DNA from: Sphaerobacter thermophilus DSM 20745
GTDB taxonomy: Bacteria; Chloroflexota; Chloroflexia; Thermomicrobiales; Thermomicrobiaceae
Length of the DNA: 64,000 bases
Direction: 5' to 3'
Assembly: GCF_000024985.1 (NCBI RefSeq)
Contig: NC_013524.1
Coordinates: 744,001 to 808,000 of the forward strand
Part shown: piece after piece, positions 52,822-62,400 of the stretch
Numbering within the stretch: position 1 is the first letter of the stretch
How the letters are laid out: each line of letters begins with the position of its first letter
Made by a program: the position numbers and the translations under genes
The notes under the pieces: generated by a model
Database searches by the model: none
Told to the model about the DNA's origin: nothing
Seen by the model: the letters and a program-made list of their open reading frames with translations, nothing else

Positions 52822-53203
52822 CGACCACAAATGCCCGCGCCGCGGCCAGGGCCTCGCGGAGTTGTCCCTCGCGGATGACCTCGGCTGGAGAGCGATCGTC
52901 GAGCTGGGGGTTGAGCCCGATAAACCAGGCCTTGACGGTCTGCGGCGAGTCGTGGAGCAGTAAGAGCTGGGCGATCTCGTAGGCCGTCCGGAGGCGCTGC
53001 TCGGTCTCGTGCTCGCGGATCTCCGTGACTTCACCGTTCGCCCAGCGGGAAACGGTCTTCCCGTCCTTGACCCCCGCGATGAAGGCCGTCAGCCGGCGTG
53101 AAAGTACCTCCTGAAGTAGCCCGGCAACCTCAGTTAGTGGAGCCGCGACGGCCTGTCGATGAACCTGCGTGATCGGGTCACTTGCGGTGTTGATGGCTGT
53201 CAT
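52814..53203 (-). CDS. Xre/ParS-like antitoxin (DUF2384 type)
   Basis: The 129-residue protein has a helix-turn-helix-like N-terminal half (EVLSRRLTAFIAGVKDGKTVSRWANGE) and the C-terminal segment AWFIGLNPQLDDRSPAEVI, which is the DUF2384/MbcA-ParS signature that binds the RES toxin. AGGAAG precedes the ATG at 53203. The toxin start overlaps its stop by 8 bp, as is common for antitoxin-first operons. Upstream lie a near-consensus promoter and five 11-bp-phased repeats, probably where the antitoxin or the complex represses its own operon. Confidence 0.9.
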   Translation of the reverse strand: MTAINTASDPITQVHRQAVAAPLTEVAGLLQEVLSRRLTAFIAGVKDGKTVSRWANGEVTEIREHETEQRLRTAYEIAQLLLLHDSPQTVKAWFIGLNPQLDDRSPAEVIREGQLREALAAARAFVVGG

Positions 53204-53221
53204 GACCGCTTCCTGTCTCTG

Positions 53222-53276
53222 CTATGCCTCTCCTATGCCCCGCCAATGCCCTCTCTATGCCCCAACTATACCTCAT
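53222..53276 (-). promoter_or_regulatory. Five 11-bp tandem operator repeats
   Basis: The heptamer CTATGCC, or a one-base variant, starts at 53222, 53233, 53244 (CAATGCC), 53255 and 53266 (CTATACC): exactly one repeat every 11 bp. As 11 is not a multiple of three, this is not coding. One repeat per helical turn would place five protein subunits on one face of the DNA. The array runs from the -10 box through the likely transcription start to near the antitoxin ribosome site, the usual place for autorepression. Confidence 0.8.
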
Positions 53277-53292
53277 GGGTACCGCACGTCAA
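53265..53292 (-). promoter_or_regulatory. Promoter of the toxin-antitoxin operon
   Basis: On the minus strand TTGACG (53287-53292) and TATAGT (53265-53270) are 16 bp apart; both match the consensus in five of six positions. The -10 box overlaps the outermost 11-bp repeat, so occupancy of the array would exclude RNA polymerase. Confidence 0.82.
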
Positions 53293-53318
53293 GTGCCGCT
53301 GGTTGCCCCTGGTTCCGG

Positions 53319-54320
53319 TCACATCCGCACGACGACCCGGCCGCGGACCTGGCCGTGCAGGATGGCGGAGAGGGTGGCCGGGAGGTCGGTGAAGGGGATC
53401 TCCTGGGTGATCGGGTCGAGCAGGCCGGCGGGTTTCCAATCCGTGGCGAGGTGCTGCCAGATCTCGCGGCGTAGATCCATCGGGCACTCGACGGTGTCGA
53501 CCCCGGCCAGTGTCACGCCGCGCAGGATGAAGGGGAAGACGGTCGTCGTCACCGCCGCGCCGCCGGCGACACCGCAGAGAGCCACTGTGCCGCCGTACCG
53601 GGTCGTGCGCAGCAGGTAGGCGGTGGTCGCCCCGCCGACCGGGTCCACGGCGCCGGCCCAGCGCTGGCTCTCCAGCGGGCGCGTGCTCTCGGCCGACGTC
53701 TCCTCCCGCGGCAGGATCTCCTGGGCGCCGAGGCTCCGGAGGTAGTCGTGCTCGGTCGCCTTGCCGGTGCTGGCGGCGACGTGGTAGCCGAGCTGGGCCA
53801 GGATGGAGACGGCGATCGAGCCGACGCCACCGGTGGCGCCGGTGACCAGCACCGGCCCCTGCTCCGGCGTGACGCCGTGCTCGCGCAGGCGGTGCACCGA
53901 GAGCGCGGCGGCCAGCCCGGCGGTGCCCAGAGCCATCGCCTCTTTCGTCGTCAGGCCCTCCGGGAGCGGGAGGACCCACTGGGCGGGGATACGCGCGTAC
54001 TCGCTGTAGCCGCCGAAGTGTGAGACGCCGATCTCGTAGCTGGTGGCCAGCACCTCATCGCCGGGCTGGAAGCGAGGATCCTGCGACTCCACCACTGTGC
54101 CGGCCAGGTCGATCCCCGGCACCATCGGGTAGCGGCGCACGACGCGCCCGGTCGGGATCACCGCGAGTCCGTCCTTGTAGTTCACGCTGGAGTAGGCCAC
54201 GCGGATGGTCACCTCGCCCGGCGGCAGGTCGTCCGGGCGCAGCGTGCGGAAGTCGACGGAGACGTCGTCCCCGTCCTTCTCGACGTACAGGGCGCGAAAC
54301 TCGTTCGGGATCGCGGTCAT
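53319..54320 (-). CDS. YhdH/AcuI-type quinone oxidoreductase
   Basis: The 333-residue protein is a medium-chain dehydrogenase of the zinc-free YhdH group. It begins FRALYVEKDGDDVSV, contains SSVNYKDGLAVIPTG and YPMVPGIDLAGTV, and has the NADP-binding motif VLVTGATGGVGSIAVSIL. The segment LTTKEAMALGTAGLAAALSV is typical. Relatives (AcuI) reduce acryloyl-CoA to propionyl-CoA, protecting cells against this reactive thioester; others have quinone substrates. AAAGGAAAC lies before the ATG. It sits between the TA module and the EEP fusion gene. The exact substrate is not shown by sequence. Confidence 0.92.
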   Translation of the reverse strand: MTAIPNEFRALYVEKDGDDVSVDFRTLRPDDLPPGEVTIRVAYSSVNYKDGLAVIPTGRVVRRYPMVPGIDLAGTVVESQDPRFQPGDEVLATSYEIGVSHFGGYSEYARIPAQWVLPLPEGLTTKEAMALGTAGLAAALSVHRLREHGVTPEQGPVLVTGATGGVGSIAVSILAQLGYHVAASTGKATEHDYLRSLGAQEILPREETSAESTRPLESQRWAGAVDPVGGATTAYLLRTTRYGGTVALCGVAGGAAVTTTVFPFILRGVTLAGVDTVECPMDLRREIWQHLATDWKPAGLLDPITQEIPFTDLPATLSAILHGQVRGRVVVRM

Positions 54321-54407
54321 TTCAGTTTCCTTTCCCTGCTCGGGAGTGCCGGCATTCCTGGCGGGGTGCGACGGGAGCCGGGAAGGACGCCGGCGCTCCT
54401 GGGTTCG

Positions 54408-56315
54408 TCACGGCCCGATGGTCAGCCGGGCGACGACGGGGCGATGGTCGGAGGCACGGCTGTCCAGGATCTCGATGTCGCGCAGCTCGATGCCGGTGGT
54501 CGCGAGGATGTAGTCGATCCGGCGGTGGTCCTCCGAGGTCCACGCCTCCGGCCCGAGCACCTCTCCGAGGTCGACGAACCCGGCCTCTGCCAGCGCCTGG
54601 AGCACCTCGCTGTCCGGTTCGGCGTTCAGGTCGCCCAACAAGAGGGCCGGTGTCCGCCCGCCCCAGAAGTCGATCAGCTCCGTCACCTGGGTCATGCGCA
54701 CCTGGCCTGCCTCTGTCGGGTCATCGAGGTGGGTGCCGAAGACCCAGAGGTCGCCGCGCTCGGTTGCCAGCCGTACGCCGATGACGCCGCGCTTGAGATT
54801 CTGCGTGGTCGTGTACTGGCGGTGGGCGACTTCCAGGATCGGGGCGCGGGTCAGGATCGCGTTGCCCCAGATCCCGTCGTCGGCGTTTGTGCCGAAGACG
54901 TAGGGCATCCCGAGCCGGTGGCTGAACCAGCGCAGTTCGTCCACCCCGCTGGAGACGAGCCAGCCGCGGCTGACCTCCTGGAGCACGACGACATCGGGGT
55001 GGACCTCTTCGATCGTGCGGGCGAGTGCGTCCAGCGCGAAGTAGTTGTCGATGGAGAATCCGTTCTGGATGTTGTAGGTGATGACGGTGATGTCGGGGCC
55101 GAGCGGCGGACCGGCGGTCACGTCCTCGGTGCCGAGCCAGGACCAGCCGCAGGCGAGCGTGAGCAGGCCGGCGATGCCAAGCGTCACGCTCGGCACTGCC
55201 GACACGCGGGCCGGTGGGCGATGCGCGCGCGGCGCCGCAGCGGCAATCGCTCCCGCCGCGAGCAGCAGGACGGCGGGCCAGATCAGGCCCGGCCGGCCGG
55301 AGAAGGTGTAGTAGGCGAAGATGATCCCGACCTGCAGCAGCATCCCGCCGGTGAAGGCCGCGGTGTCGGCCCGGAGGCTCGCCCGCTCGCGCGGCGTGGG
55401 CGCGAGGAGCGCCAGCGTCACCAGCGGGAGGCTTGCCGCGCCGGTGGTCACGAGCCCGGCCCCGACCAGCGCCCACCCCTCGGCGTTCCATGCCAGCCAG
55501 AAACCGACCGCGACGACGATCGCCAGCACGGCCGCGCTGCTCAGGCGTGACCGGCGCTCACTCTGGCTCGCGACGACGCCGCTCACGACCAGCCCAACGA
55601 TCGCCCCGAGCGCGAGGGTGGCGCCGGCGCCGGGAAGGTCCAGATCGAGCCGCGTCTCGGCTACCCCGAGGTTGCCGATCTGCAGGTGGAACAGGGCCAG
55701 CGCCGGGCCGATGGCTAGCAGCGGGAGCGCCGCGCCGGGCGTCGGTGTGTCAGACGCCGCCCGTGCCACGGCGACCGCGCTCCAGAGCAGCGTAAGTAGC
55801 AGGACCACCGTGACCACGTGGGCGCCGGGGCCGGGCAGCCAGGGGAGATCGACCGTGCCCCTCGCGATGCGGATGCCGAGGTCGAGCGCCAGACCGGCGG
55901 GCAGGCCGAACGCGACGGCGCGACGGTCAAGGGTGATGAGGCTCAGCGTGAGCCAGCCCCAGGCGATGATCGTGGCGGCACCGAGCACGAGCCGGGGGAC
56001 CGGTGCGTCCCAGAACTGGAGGAGCAGCCGCGCCAGGGCCAGCGCCCCGGCTGTGCCGAGAAGCGCCTGCCGTGCTCCGACCACACGGATCAGCGGGCCG
56101 CCGAGCCCGACGCTGAGGAAGACCCCCACCGCCACGGCGGCCAGGGTTCCCCGGTTGGCCTGGTCGATCACGAAGACCATGTAGGAGACGAAGACCCGCA
56201 TCGCCCCGACCATGACCGTGGTCGCCAGCGCTGCCAGCACCACACCCGCAAGGAGCGAGCGCTCCGGGCTCGGCGCTGAGCTCCGGAGCGACCGGGGAGT
56301 CAACGTCGCGGTCAT
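54408..56315 (-). CDS. Membrane protein fused to EEP-family phosphatase/nuclease
   Basis: The 635-residue protein has an N-terminal membrane part (about 20-380) with ten or more helices and a C-terminal endonuclease/exonuclease/phosphatase domain (about 400-635). The catalytic motifs of the latter are intact: VITYNIQNGFSIDN (Asn), VVVLQEVSRGW (Glu), WVFGTHLDDPTEAGQ (His), LLLGDLNAEPDS (Asp/Asn) and SDHRPVVARL (Asp/His). AAGGAG precedes the ATG. Topology places the catalytic domain at the membrane, on a side that cannot be fixed here. Sphingomyelinase-, inositol-phosphatase- and nuclease-like activities are all possible. The joined arrangement appears native, without a frame break. Confidence 0.87.
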   Translation of the reverse strand: MTATLTPRSLRSSAPSPERSLLAGVVLAALATTVMVGAMRVFVSYMVFVIDQANRGTLAAVAVGVFLSVGLGGPLIRVVGARQALLGTAGALALARLLLQFWDAPVPRLVLGAATIIAWGWLTLSLITLDRRAVAFGLPAGLALDLGIRIARGTVDLPWLPGPGAHVVTVVLLLTLLWSAVAVARAASDTPTPGAALPLLAIGPALALFHLQIGNLGVAETRLDLDLPGAGATLALGAIVGLVVSGVVASQSERRSRLSSAAVLAIVVAVGFWLAWNAEGWALVGAGLVTTGAASLPLVTLALLAPTPRERASLRADTAAFTGGMLLQVGIIFAYYTFSGRPGLIWPAVLLLAAGAIAAAAPRAHRPPARVSAVPSVTLGIAGLLTLACGWSWLGTEDVTAGPPLGPDITVITYNIQNGFSIDNYFALDALARTIEEVHPDVVVLQEVSRGWLVSSGVDELRWFSHRLGMPYVFGTNADDGIWGNAILTRAPILEVAHRQYTTTQNLKRGVIGVRLATERGDLWVFGTHLDDPTEAGQVRMTQVTELIDFWGGRTPALLLGDLNAEPDSEVLQALAEAGFVDLGEVLGPEAWTSEDHRRIDYILATTGIELRDIEILDSRASDHRPVVARLTIGP

Positions 56316-56562
56316 TCCAGCTCCTTCGTGATGCGAGAGGGTGGCCCTCGCCTCCGTCCCCGCTCCCAGCTCTGGGAGAGGGACGCAACCATGTTATCCC
56401 GGCACGAGCCGCAGGCGGTGCGGTGGAGGGATCCGTTTCCCTTCACCCCTCCTGCACCTCGCAGACGGAGCGATTCCACTCCGATGTCGCACCATTCCGC
56501 TTCGGTCGGAATGACGTGATGCATTGTAGCGCGGGTGGCGACAAATCGGGTGTTCGCATCCG
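56316..56562. repeat. TGGGAGAGGG-type repeat and intergenic DNA
   Basis: The segment at about 56339-56385 (GGCCCTCGCCTCCGTCCCC, GCTCCCAGCTCTGGGAGAGG) is another copy of the hairpin-type dispersed repeat, with CTCCCAG/CTGGGAG as its stem. Further on, ATTCCGCTTCGGTCGGAATG (56491-56510) is a separate short dyad. Nothing else is recognised. Confidence 0.55.
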
Positions 56563-56910
56563 TCAGCGGAGGACGCTGACCCACCAGCGTGGGCTGTGCA
56601 CCGGCACCCACTCGCCGCTGCGGTACTCGTAGGTGGCTTCGTGGCGGTCGAGGAGCGGCCCGGCGTCGATGGCGTCCTCGATCGTTCGGAGCGCGGCGTC
56701 GAGCAGGTCCGCCTCGCTGGGCGGCGTGCCGTCGAGCGTGTCGAGCAGCGAGTACATGAAGGCGAAGACGGCCACGCCGCCGCTTGGAGGTCGCACCAGG
56801 AACGAGGCGATCTTGCCGAGCAGGACCGGCGTGAACTCGAACCCCGGCTTGCGGCGCCAGATCGCGTGTCCGCGGTGGTCGGCGACGTGCTCATGGGTCG
56901 GCAGCACCAT
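56563..56910 (-). CDS. Hypothetical protein
   Basis: The 115-residue product begins MVLPTHEHVADHRGHAI and is a soluble alpha/beta mixture with a hydrophobic centre (GGVAVFAFMYSLLDTLDG) and the end YRSGEWVPVHSPRWWVSVLR. I recognise no family. The frame is supported by its codon pattern and by its position, divergent from the DUF1624 gene with an 88-bp gap. Clustered His near the start (THEHVADHRGH) could bind metal, but this is not a known motif. Confidence 0.55.
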   Translation of the reverse strand: MVLPTHEHVADHRGHAIWRRKPGFEFTPVLLGKIASFLVRPPSGGVAVFAFMYSLLDTLDGTPPSEADLLDAALRTIEDAIDAGPLLDRHEATYEYRSGEWVPVHSPRWWVSVLR

Positions 56911-56998
56911 GGACTCCTCTCCGGTGAACCAGGCCCCCTCGGAACGATCATCCCGCGGGGTGGCCCGAAGTCGCTGGCGATCTCATGTGATACCATCG

Positions 56999-57862
56999 AT
57001 GGTGGCAGGTTCGCCGCTCGTGGTGTTGTCGTTTCGCCACGGCGTTTTCGAAAGTATCTCATTGGTGATCGCGCTGCCGGAGCGCCTGCAAGCTCGCCTC
57101 TCGACACCCGCCGGAGGTCAGCGGTACTGGGAAGTCGATGCACTCCGTGGTGTCGCCATCCTCATGATGGTGCTCTACCACTGCCTCTACGACCTGGCCG
57201 AGTTCGGCGGGCACGACATTCGCGTCCGCTCCGGATTCTGGGACGGCTTCGCGGACGCGACGGCGTTCCTCTTCATCTTCCTCGCCGGTGTGTCGCTCAG
57301 CATCAGCTACGCGCGCATGCGCGGCTGCCAGCCGAGCCCGGTATCGAGCGGCTTTCCGAAGTTCGCGCGGCGTGGCGCCCGGATCTTCGCCTATGGCCTG
57401 CTGGTCAGCGTCGCAACCTGGGTGGTCGATCCGGAGCACTACGTGCGCTTCGGCGTGCTCCACCTGATCGGCGCGTCGATCATCCTGGCGTACCCGCTGC
57501 TCGGGCGCGCGGTTCCTGCCGCCGTGCTCGGGCTGGTGCTGGTGGCGGCCGGGGTCGCGCTGGAGGTCGTGCGCTACCCGCTCGGCTACCCGTGGCTGCT
57601 CTGGGTCGGCTTCCGGCCGGACCACCTGCCCGTGTTCGACTACCGGCCGCTGCTCCCCTGGTTCGGCGTGGTCCTGCTCGGGGTCGCGCTCGGCCAGTGG
57701 CTCTATCCCCAGGCCCGCCGGGTCGTCGAACTCCCCGACCTCTCCAGGTTCGCCCCGATCACGTTCCTGGGGCTCCTTGGCCGCCGGTCACTGGCGATCT
57801 ACCTGGTGCACCAACCGCTCTTGCTCGGCGTGCTTGCCCTGCTCGGCGCCATCGAGCTGTAG
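56999..57862 (+). CDS. DUF1624 / heparan-glucosaminide N-acetyltransferase-like
   Basis: The membrane protein has the DUF1624 start RYWEVDALRGVAILMMVLYH, with the conserved His in LYHCLYDLAEF, about eight to ten helices, and the end SLAIYLVHQPLLLGVLAL typical of membrane acyltransferases. The human relative HGSNAT moves an acetyl group through the lysosomal membrane; bacterial members have unknown acceptors, perhaps envelope glycans. The start is uncertain: the ATG at 56999 gives 287 residues, and the GTG at 57064 would also preserve the domain; neither has a clear ribosome site. It precedes the convergent Cys-rich gene. Confidence 0.85.
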   Translation: MVAGSPLVVLSFRHGVFESISLVIALPERLQARLSTPAGGQRYWEVDALRGVAILMMVLYHCLYDLAEFGGHDIRVRSGFWDGFADATAFLFIFLAGVSLSISYARMRGCQPSPVSSGFPKFARRGARIFAYGLLVSVATWVVDPEHYVRFGVLHLIGASIILAYPLLGRAVPAAVLGLVLVAAGVALEVVRYPLGYPWLLWVGFRPDHLPVFDYRPLLPWFGVVLLGVALGQWLYPQARRVVELPDLSRFAPITFLGLLGRRSLAIYLVHQPLLLGVLALLGAIEL

Positions 57863-57875
57863 CGCCCGGTGTGCC

Positions 57876-58241
57876 CTACGCCGCGCTGGCGGCCATCTGA
57901 CGGCACGATTCGGCGCAGCGGCGGCAGACCTCGGCGCAGGCCTGCATCCGCTCGTCGCCGGTGAATCGCTCGCAGTCGGCAGCGCAGGCGTCGCACACCT
58001 CGGCACACACGGCGCAGACGCGCCCTTCGAGGGCCGAGTCGCGCAGCATGAACGCCGCCGCGGTCCGGCAGATATCCACGCAGTCGAGCATCAGCCGGAT
58101 GTGCTCGGCTTTGGCGTGCTCACCACCGTGCTCCAGGCAGTAGCTGATCGTTGTCAGGCACGTGTCGTGGCACTCATTGACCACCGCGATCGCGTCGGCC
58201 ATCTGGTCGTCCATGCCGTGCCGGCTGGTGTGGTGTGCCAT
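57876..58241 (-). CDS. Cys-rich four-helix bundle protein (DUF326/Csp-like)
   Basis: The ATG at 58241 has AAGGAG seven bases upstream and gives 121 residues. Thirteen or so cysteines line the helices (NECHDTCLTTISYCLEHGG, LDCVDICRTAAAF, CAVCAEVCDACAADCERF, CAEVCRRCAESCRQ), the layout of copper-storage proteins (Csp), whose four-helix bundle is filled by Cu(I)-binding thiolates. No export signal is visible, so it would be a cytosolic Csp3-type protein. Copper buffering fits with the presence of a heme-copper oxidase pathway (ctaA), although no other copper genes are close. Confidence 0.9.
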   Translation of the reverse strand: MAHHTSRHGMDDQMADAIAVVNECHDTCLTTISYCLEHGGEHAKAEHIRLMLDCVDICRTAAAFMLRDSALEGRVCAVCAEVCDACAADCERFTGDERMQACAEVCRRCAESCRQMAASAA

Positions 58242-58375
58242 GGTCGGCTCCTTTGGTGGTGCGTCCGGTGCGCGCGGTGGCACGCAAGGGGTATGCCCCT
58301 TGCCGCGGCCGGTCCGAGCGGCGACGATAAACCGCGGCGGCCCGGCCGCCCCGCGAGCGAGCGTAAGGAGGGACC

Positions 58376-59170
58376 ATGTTCACCGGCATCGATCACATCG
58401 TGATCCTGGTGCAGCGGCTCGACGACGCGATCCGCACCTACCAGGGGCTGGGCTTCAACGTCTACCCGGGCGGGGAGCACCCCGGCGGCACCCACAACGC
58501 CCTGGTGATCTTCCAAGACGGCGCCTACCTGGAACTCATCGCTTTCCAGCGGCCCGACTGCCCCCACGATCACCGCTGGTACCGCTTCCTCTCGACCGGC
58601 GGCGGGATAGTCGACTTCGCCGTCGGAGTGGACGATGTCGCGGCGACCGTCGAGCGGGCCCGGGCGGCAGGGCTCGACTACCGCGGCCCGGTTCCCGGTG
58701 CGCGCCGCCGGCTGGACGGCGTCGAGGTCGCCTGGCGGCTCGGCGTTACGGCCGAGGACTTCACCGGCGAGATGCCGTTCGTGATCGACGACGTCACCCC
58801 GCGCGAGGTGCGCGTGCCGACCGGTGACGTCGCGGTCCACCCCCTCGGCGTCGTCGGGCTCCGCTCGGTCGTCGTCGCCGTGCGCGACCTGGGAGAGGCG
58901 GCCGAGCGCTACGGCGCGCTCCTCGGCGTAACCCCGCCCGCTGCCGTGGCCGACGACGCGCTCATGGCCCAGACCGTCACCTTCGACATCGGCCCCCACC
59001 AGATCGTGCTTGCCTACCCCTCCGACCCCGGCAGCCCGCTGGTCCGGCGCATCCAGCGCCAGGGCGACGGCCCCTGGCAGATCGTCCTCACCGCCGAAGG
59101 CCGCGACACCCCGCTGGTGATCGAGCCGGCCGAGGCCGAGGGGGCGCGGCTGGTGATCGAGCCGGCGTAG
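58376..59170 (+). CDS. Glyoxalase/VOC-like protein, second copy
   Basis: The 264-residue protein begins MFTGIDHIVILVQRLDDAI and has the same two-module Glyoxalase_3-like layout as the VOC gene at 25280: LGFNVYPGGEHPGGTHNA and YLELIAFQRPDC in the first half, and a second module from about residue 155 (LGVVGLRSVVVAVRDLGEAA). His 7 and Glu 61 occupy probable metal positions. AAGGAGGGACC precedes the ATG. It stands apart from the transporter operon, so the two proteins may work on related compounds in different conditions. Confidence 0.85.
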   Translation: MFTGIDHIVILVQRLDDAIRTYQGLGFNVYPGGEHPGGTHNALVIFQDGAYLELIAFQRPDCPHDHRWYRFLSTGGGIVDFAVGVDDVAATVERARAAGLDYRGPVPGARRRLDGVEVAWRLGVTAEDFTGEMPFVIDDVTPREVRVPTGDVAVHPLGVVGLRSVVVAVRDLGEAAERYGALLGVTPPAAVADDALMAQTVTFDIGPHQIVLAYPSDPGSPLVRRIQRQGDGPWQIVLTAEGRDTPLVIEPAEAEGARLVIEPA

Positions 59171-59425
59171 GGGGCCCTCACCCCCGACCCCGCTCCCAAT
59201 CCTGGGAGAGGGGCACGCATGACGCATCACGCAACACGGAATACGCTCTACACCGGACGGATGACAGATCACGTCTTCACGCTGATCCAGAACCGTGGTC
59301 AGTGTCGCATCAGACAAGACTGCGCTATGATGACCTTACAGAGATGAAGGGCTGATAGCCCAGATAATGTCGAGCATGACATCCTGTGGGATCCCGTACC
59401 GCGTGGTGTCTGGACCGGGGGGCGA
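59171..59425. repeat. Dispersed repeats and leader before the methylase gene
   Basis: The first 45 bp hold the hairpin-type repeat (CCCTCACCCCCGACCCCGC, CTCCCAATCCTGGGAGAGGG). Next come TGCGT-type words (ACGCATGACGCATCACGC at 59215-59232, AACACGGAATACGC at 59233-59246). TATGAT near 59325 may be a -10. Three small dyads then follow: GGGCT-GAT-AGCCC (59349-59361), TGTC-GAGCAT-GACA (about 59368-59381) and GGGATCCC (about 59389), lying in the probable leader of the methylase gene. Confidence 0.5.
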
Positions 59426-62400
59426 ATGGGGAGCGGGACTGCTGAGCGCGTGCAGCGCTATCTGCGACGGCTGGGGGACCTCGACGACGTCCGTGAGCTC
59501 TTCTCAGAGTTGAACTACGAGCCGGTAGCCGCGGCGCCCCTCTCTCGCCGCGATTGGCCTGACGAGGTGCAGCGGGATCTGGCGGACGACCCCTGCATCA
59601 TCGCCCGCCACGGCGAGTTCCAGATCATCTACTCCCGGCTCGCCTCGCCCCAGCTCCGGCGCGGAACCGAGCGTGCCGTCGTCGATCGCCTGCTCCCCCA
59701 GTTCCGCTACGCGCTCTTCGTCTTCTCCGACTTCGACGCCTCCGACTGGCGCTTCATCAATGTCAAGTACGACGACCGCACGCGGCGTCGCGTCCTGCGC
59801 CGCTACACGATCGGTCCCGACGAGCGCTTCGGCAATCGGCTCCGCACCATCAGTGAGCGGCTGGCTCTGGTCGCGCTTGAGGACGACGAGTTGCCGCGCC
59901 TGGCCCAGGCGCCGCTGGAGATCCAGCGCCGCTACGACGAGGCGTTCGACGTCGAGGCGGTCACCAGGGAGTTCTACCGGGAGTATCGCCGCGTCTTCGA
60001 GGCGGTCGAGGGCAGCATCGGCGGGTTCGGTTCCGAACAGGAGCGGCGGCGCCTCTTCACCCAGCGCCTCTTCAACCGGCTGATGTTCATCGCCTTTATT
60101 CAGAAGAAGGGGTGGCTGCGGCTCGACGGGCAGCACGGTAACGAATACCTGTCGGCGCTGTGGACGACCTACCGGGCCGCGCGCGACCGGGGCGACGCGG
60201 CCAACTTCTACGAGGAGCGCCTGAAGCTGCTCTTCGCCCAGCTCAACACGCCGCACGGCCACGACGGCCGGCACGCCAACCGGGGCAGCGTCGTTCAACA
60301 GTGGATCGGCGATGTGCCGTACCTCAACGGTGGCCTCTTCCACCAGGACGACGACGACATGCGGTCAGACATCGTCGTGCCGGACGAGAGCATCCACCTC
60401 ATCCTGCGGGATCTCTTCGACCGCTTCAACTTCACGATCACCGAGAGCACGCCGCTCGACGTCGAGGTCGCGGTTGACCCCGAGATGCTCGGCAAGGTCT
60501 TCGAGGAGCTGGTCACCGGGCGGCACGAGTCGGGCAGCTACTACACGCCCAAGCCGATCGTCGCCTTTATGTGCCGCGAGGCGCTGAAGGGTTACCTCGG
60601 CTCGATCCTGCCGGCCGAGCCGGCGGCCGCGATCGAGCGGTTCGTGGAGGAGCACGACCCGGGCGGGCTGCGCGACCCGGAGGCGGTGCTCGACGCGCTG
60701 CGGCGGGTGCGCGTCTGCGATCCGGCGGTCGGTAGCGGGGCCTACCTACTGGGCATGCTGCACGAGCTGCTGGACCTGCGCCAGTCGCTGTTCCAGGCGC
60801 AGCGTCTCGACCCGATCTCGACCTACCAGCGGAAGCTGGAGATCCTCCGGAACAACCTGTACGGGGTGGACCTGGACCCGTTCGCGGTCAACATCGCCCA
60901 GCTGCGGCTCTGGCTGTCGCTGGCGGTCGAGTTCGAGGGATCAGAGCCGCAGCCGTTGCCGAACCTCGACTTCAAGATCGAGCAGGGCGACAGCATCCTC
61001 GGCGCGGCGCCGCCGTCGCTGGAGCACGACCCGATGCGGTTGAGGCTGATCGAGGTCCTCGCGGGTCTCAAGGCTGATTACCTGACGGCCGACTCGAGCC
61101 AGAAGCGGCGGCTGGCACCAGAGATCGAGAAGACTGAGGCGCAGATCGCGACCCTCACCCCGCATGCTGCTACCGGCAACGGGTTCAATTGGGCTGTCAA
61201 GTTCGCCGAGGTCTTCGTCGACGGCGGGTTCGACGTCATCCTGGCCAACCCGCCCTATGTCCGGCAGGAGTTGATCCGGGACATCAAACCGGCGCTCAAG
61301 CGGGTGTACGGCCCGCTCTACTCCGGCACGGCCGACCTCTACGTCTACTTCTACTACCGCGCGCTCCAACTCCTGCGACCGCGGGGCATGCTCGCCTTCA
61401 TCAGCAGCAACAAGTGGTTCCGGGCTAACTACGGCAAGAAGCTCCGTGCCCACATCGCCGAGGCGGCGGCGGTGCGCAGCATCACCGACTTCGGGGACCT
61501 GCCGGTCTTCGAGTCGGCCACGGCATACCCGATGATCTTCGTCGCCGAGAAGGGCGGGGTGCCGGGGACGACGCACTACACCGAGGTGCCGTCGCTCGAC
61601 CCGCCGTACCCCGACGTGCGGGCGGTGATCCACGAGTACGGGCAGGCCCTCCCGGAGGGCGCGCTGGCCGGGGAGGACTGGACGCTGGCCGACGCCGCGA
61701 CCGCGAAGCGCATCCAGGTGATGACCGCTGGAGGCACGACCCTGGGCGAGTACGTGCGGGGGCAGATCTATCGTGGCGTTGTGACCGGCTACAACAAGGC
61801 GTTCGTGATCGACGGGCGGAAGCGGGCGGAGTTGATCGCCGCCGACCCGAAGAGCGCGGAGATCATCAAGCCGCTCGTCGTCGGCCGGGACATCGCCCGG
61901 TGGCGGGTCAACTATCAGGATCGGTGGTTGATCGTCACCGAGATCGGCGTCGATATCGCGCGCTATCCGGCCATCTTCGCGCACCTCAGCCAATGGCAGC
62001 CGCAGCTAGAGAAGCGGTGGGATAAGGGGAATCATTGGTGGGAGCTCCGCGCCTGCGCCTACTACAATGCGTTTGAGGCGCCGAAGATCGTGTTCCCTGA
62101 CATTGCCAAGGAACCCCGGTTTGCGATTGACACGTCGAGGTCATTCACTGGCGACACTACGGCGCTTATTCCAACGGAAGACCTGTACCTGTTGGGCGTG
62201 CTCAACTCCCAAGTTGCGCTCCACTTGATGGATCAGATCAGTCCGACGATCCGGGGCGGGTTCTATCGATACAAACCGCAGTACGTGCGACAGATCCCCA
62301 TCGCTCATCCGTCGCCGTCGGACCGCACAGCTATTGAAGGTTTGGTCGAGAAGATCCTTGCTCAGCCGCAGGGAGCGGAGATATCCGAGCTAGAAGCCGA

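Noticed and set aside
52822-53034. N-terminal extension of the RES toxin
   Set aside because: The added residues are Ser/Arg/Pro-rich out-of-frame readings of the antitoxin gene, and the GTG at 52821 gives the normal overlap.
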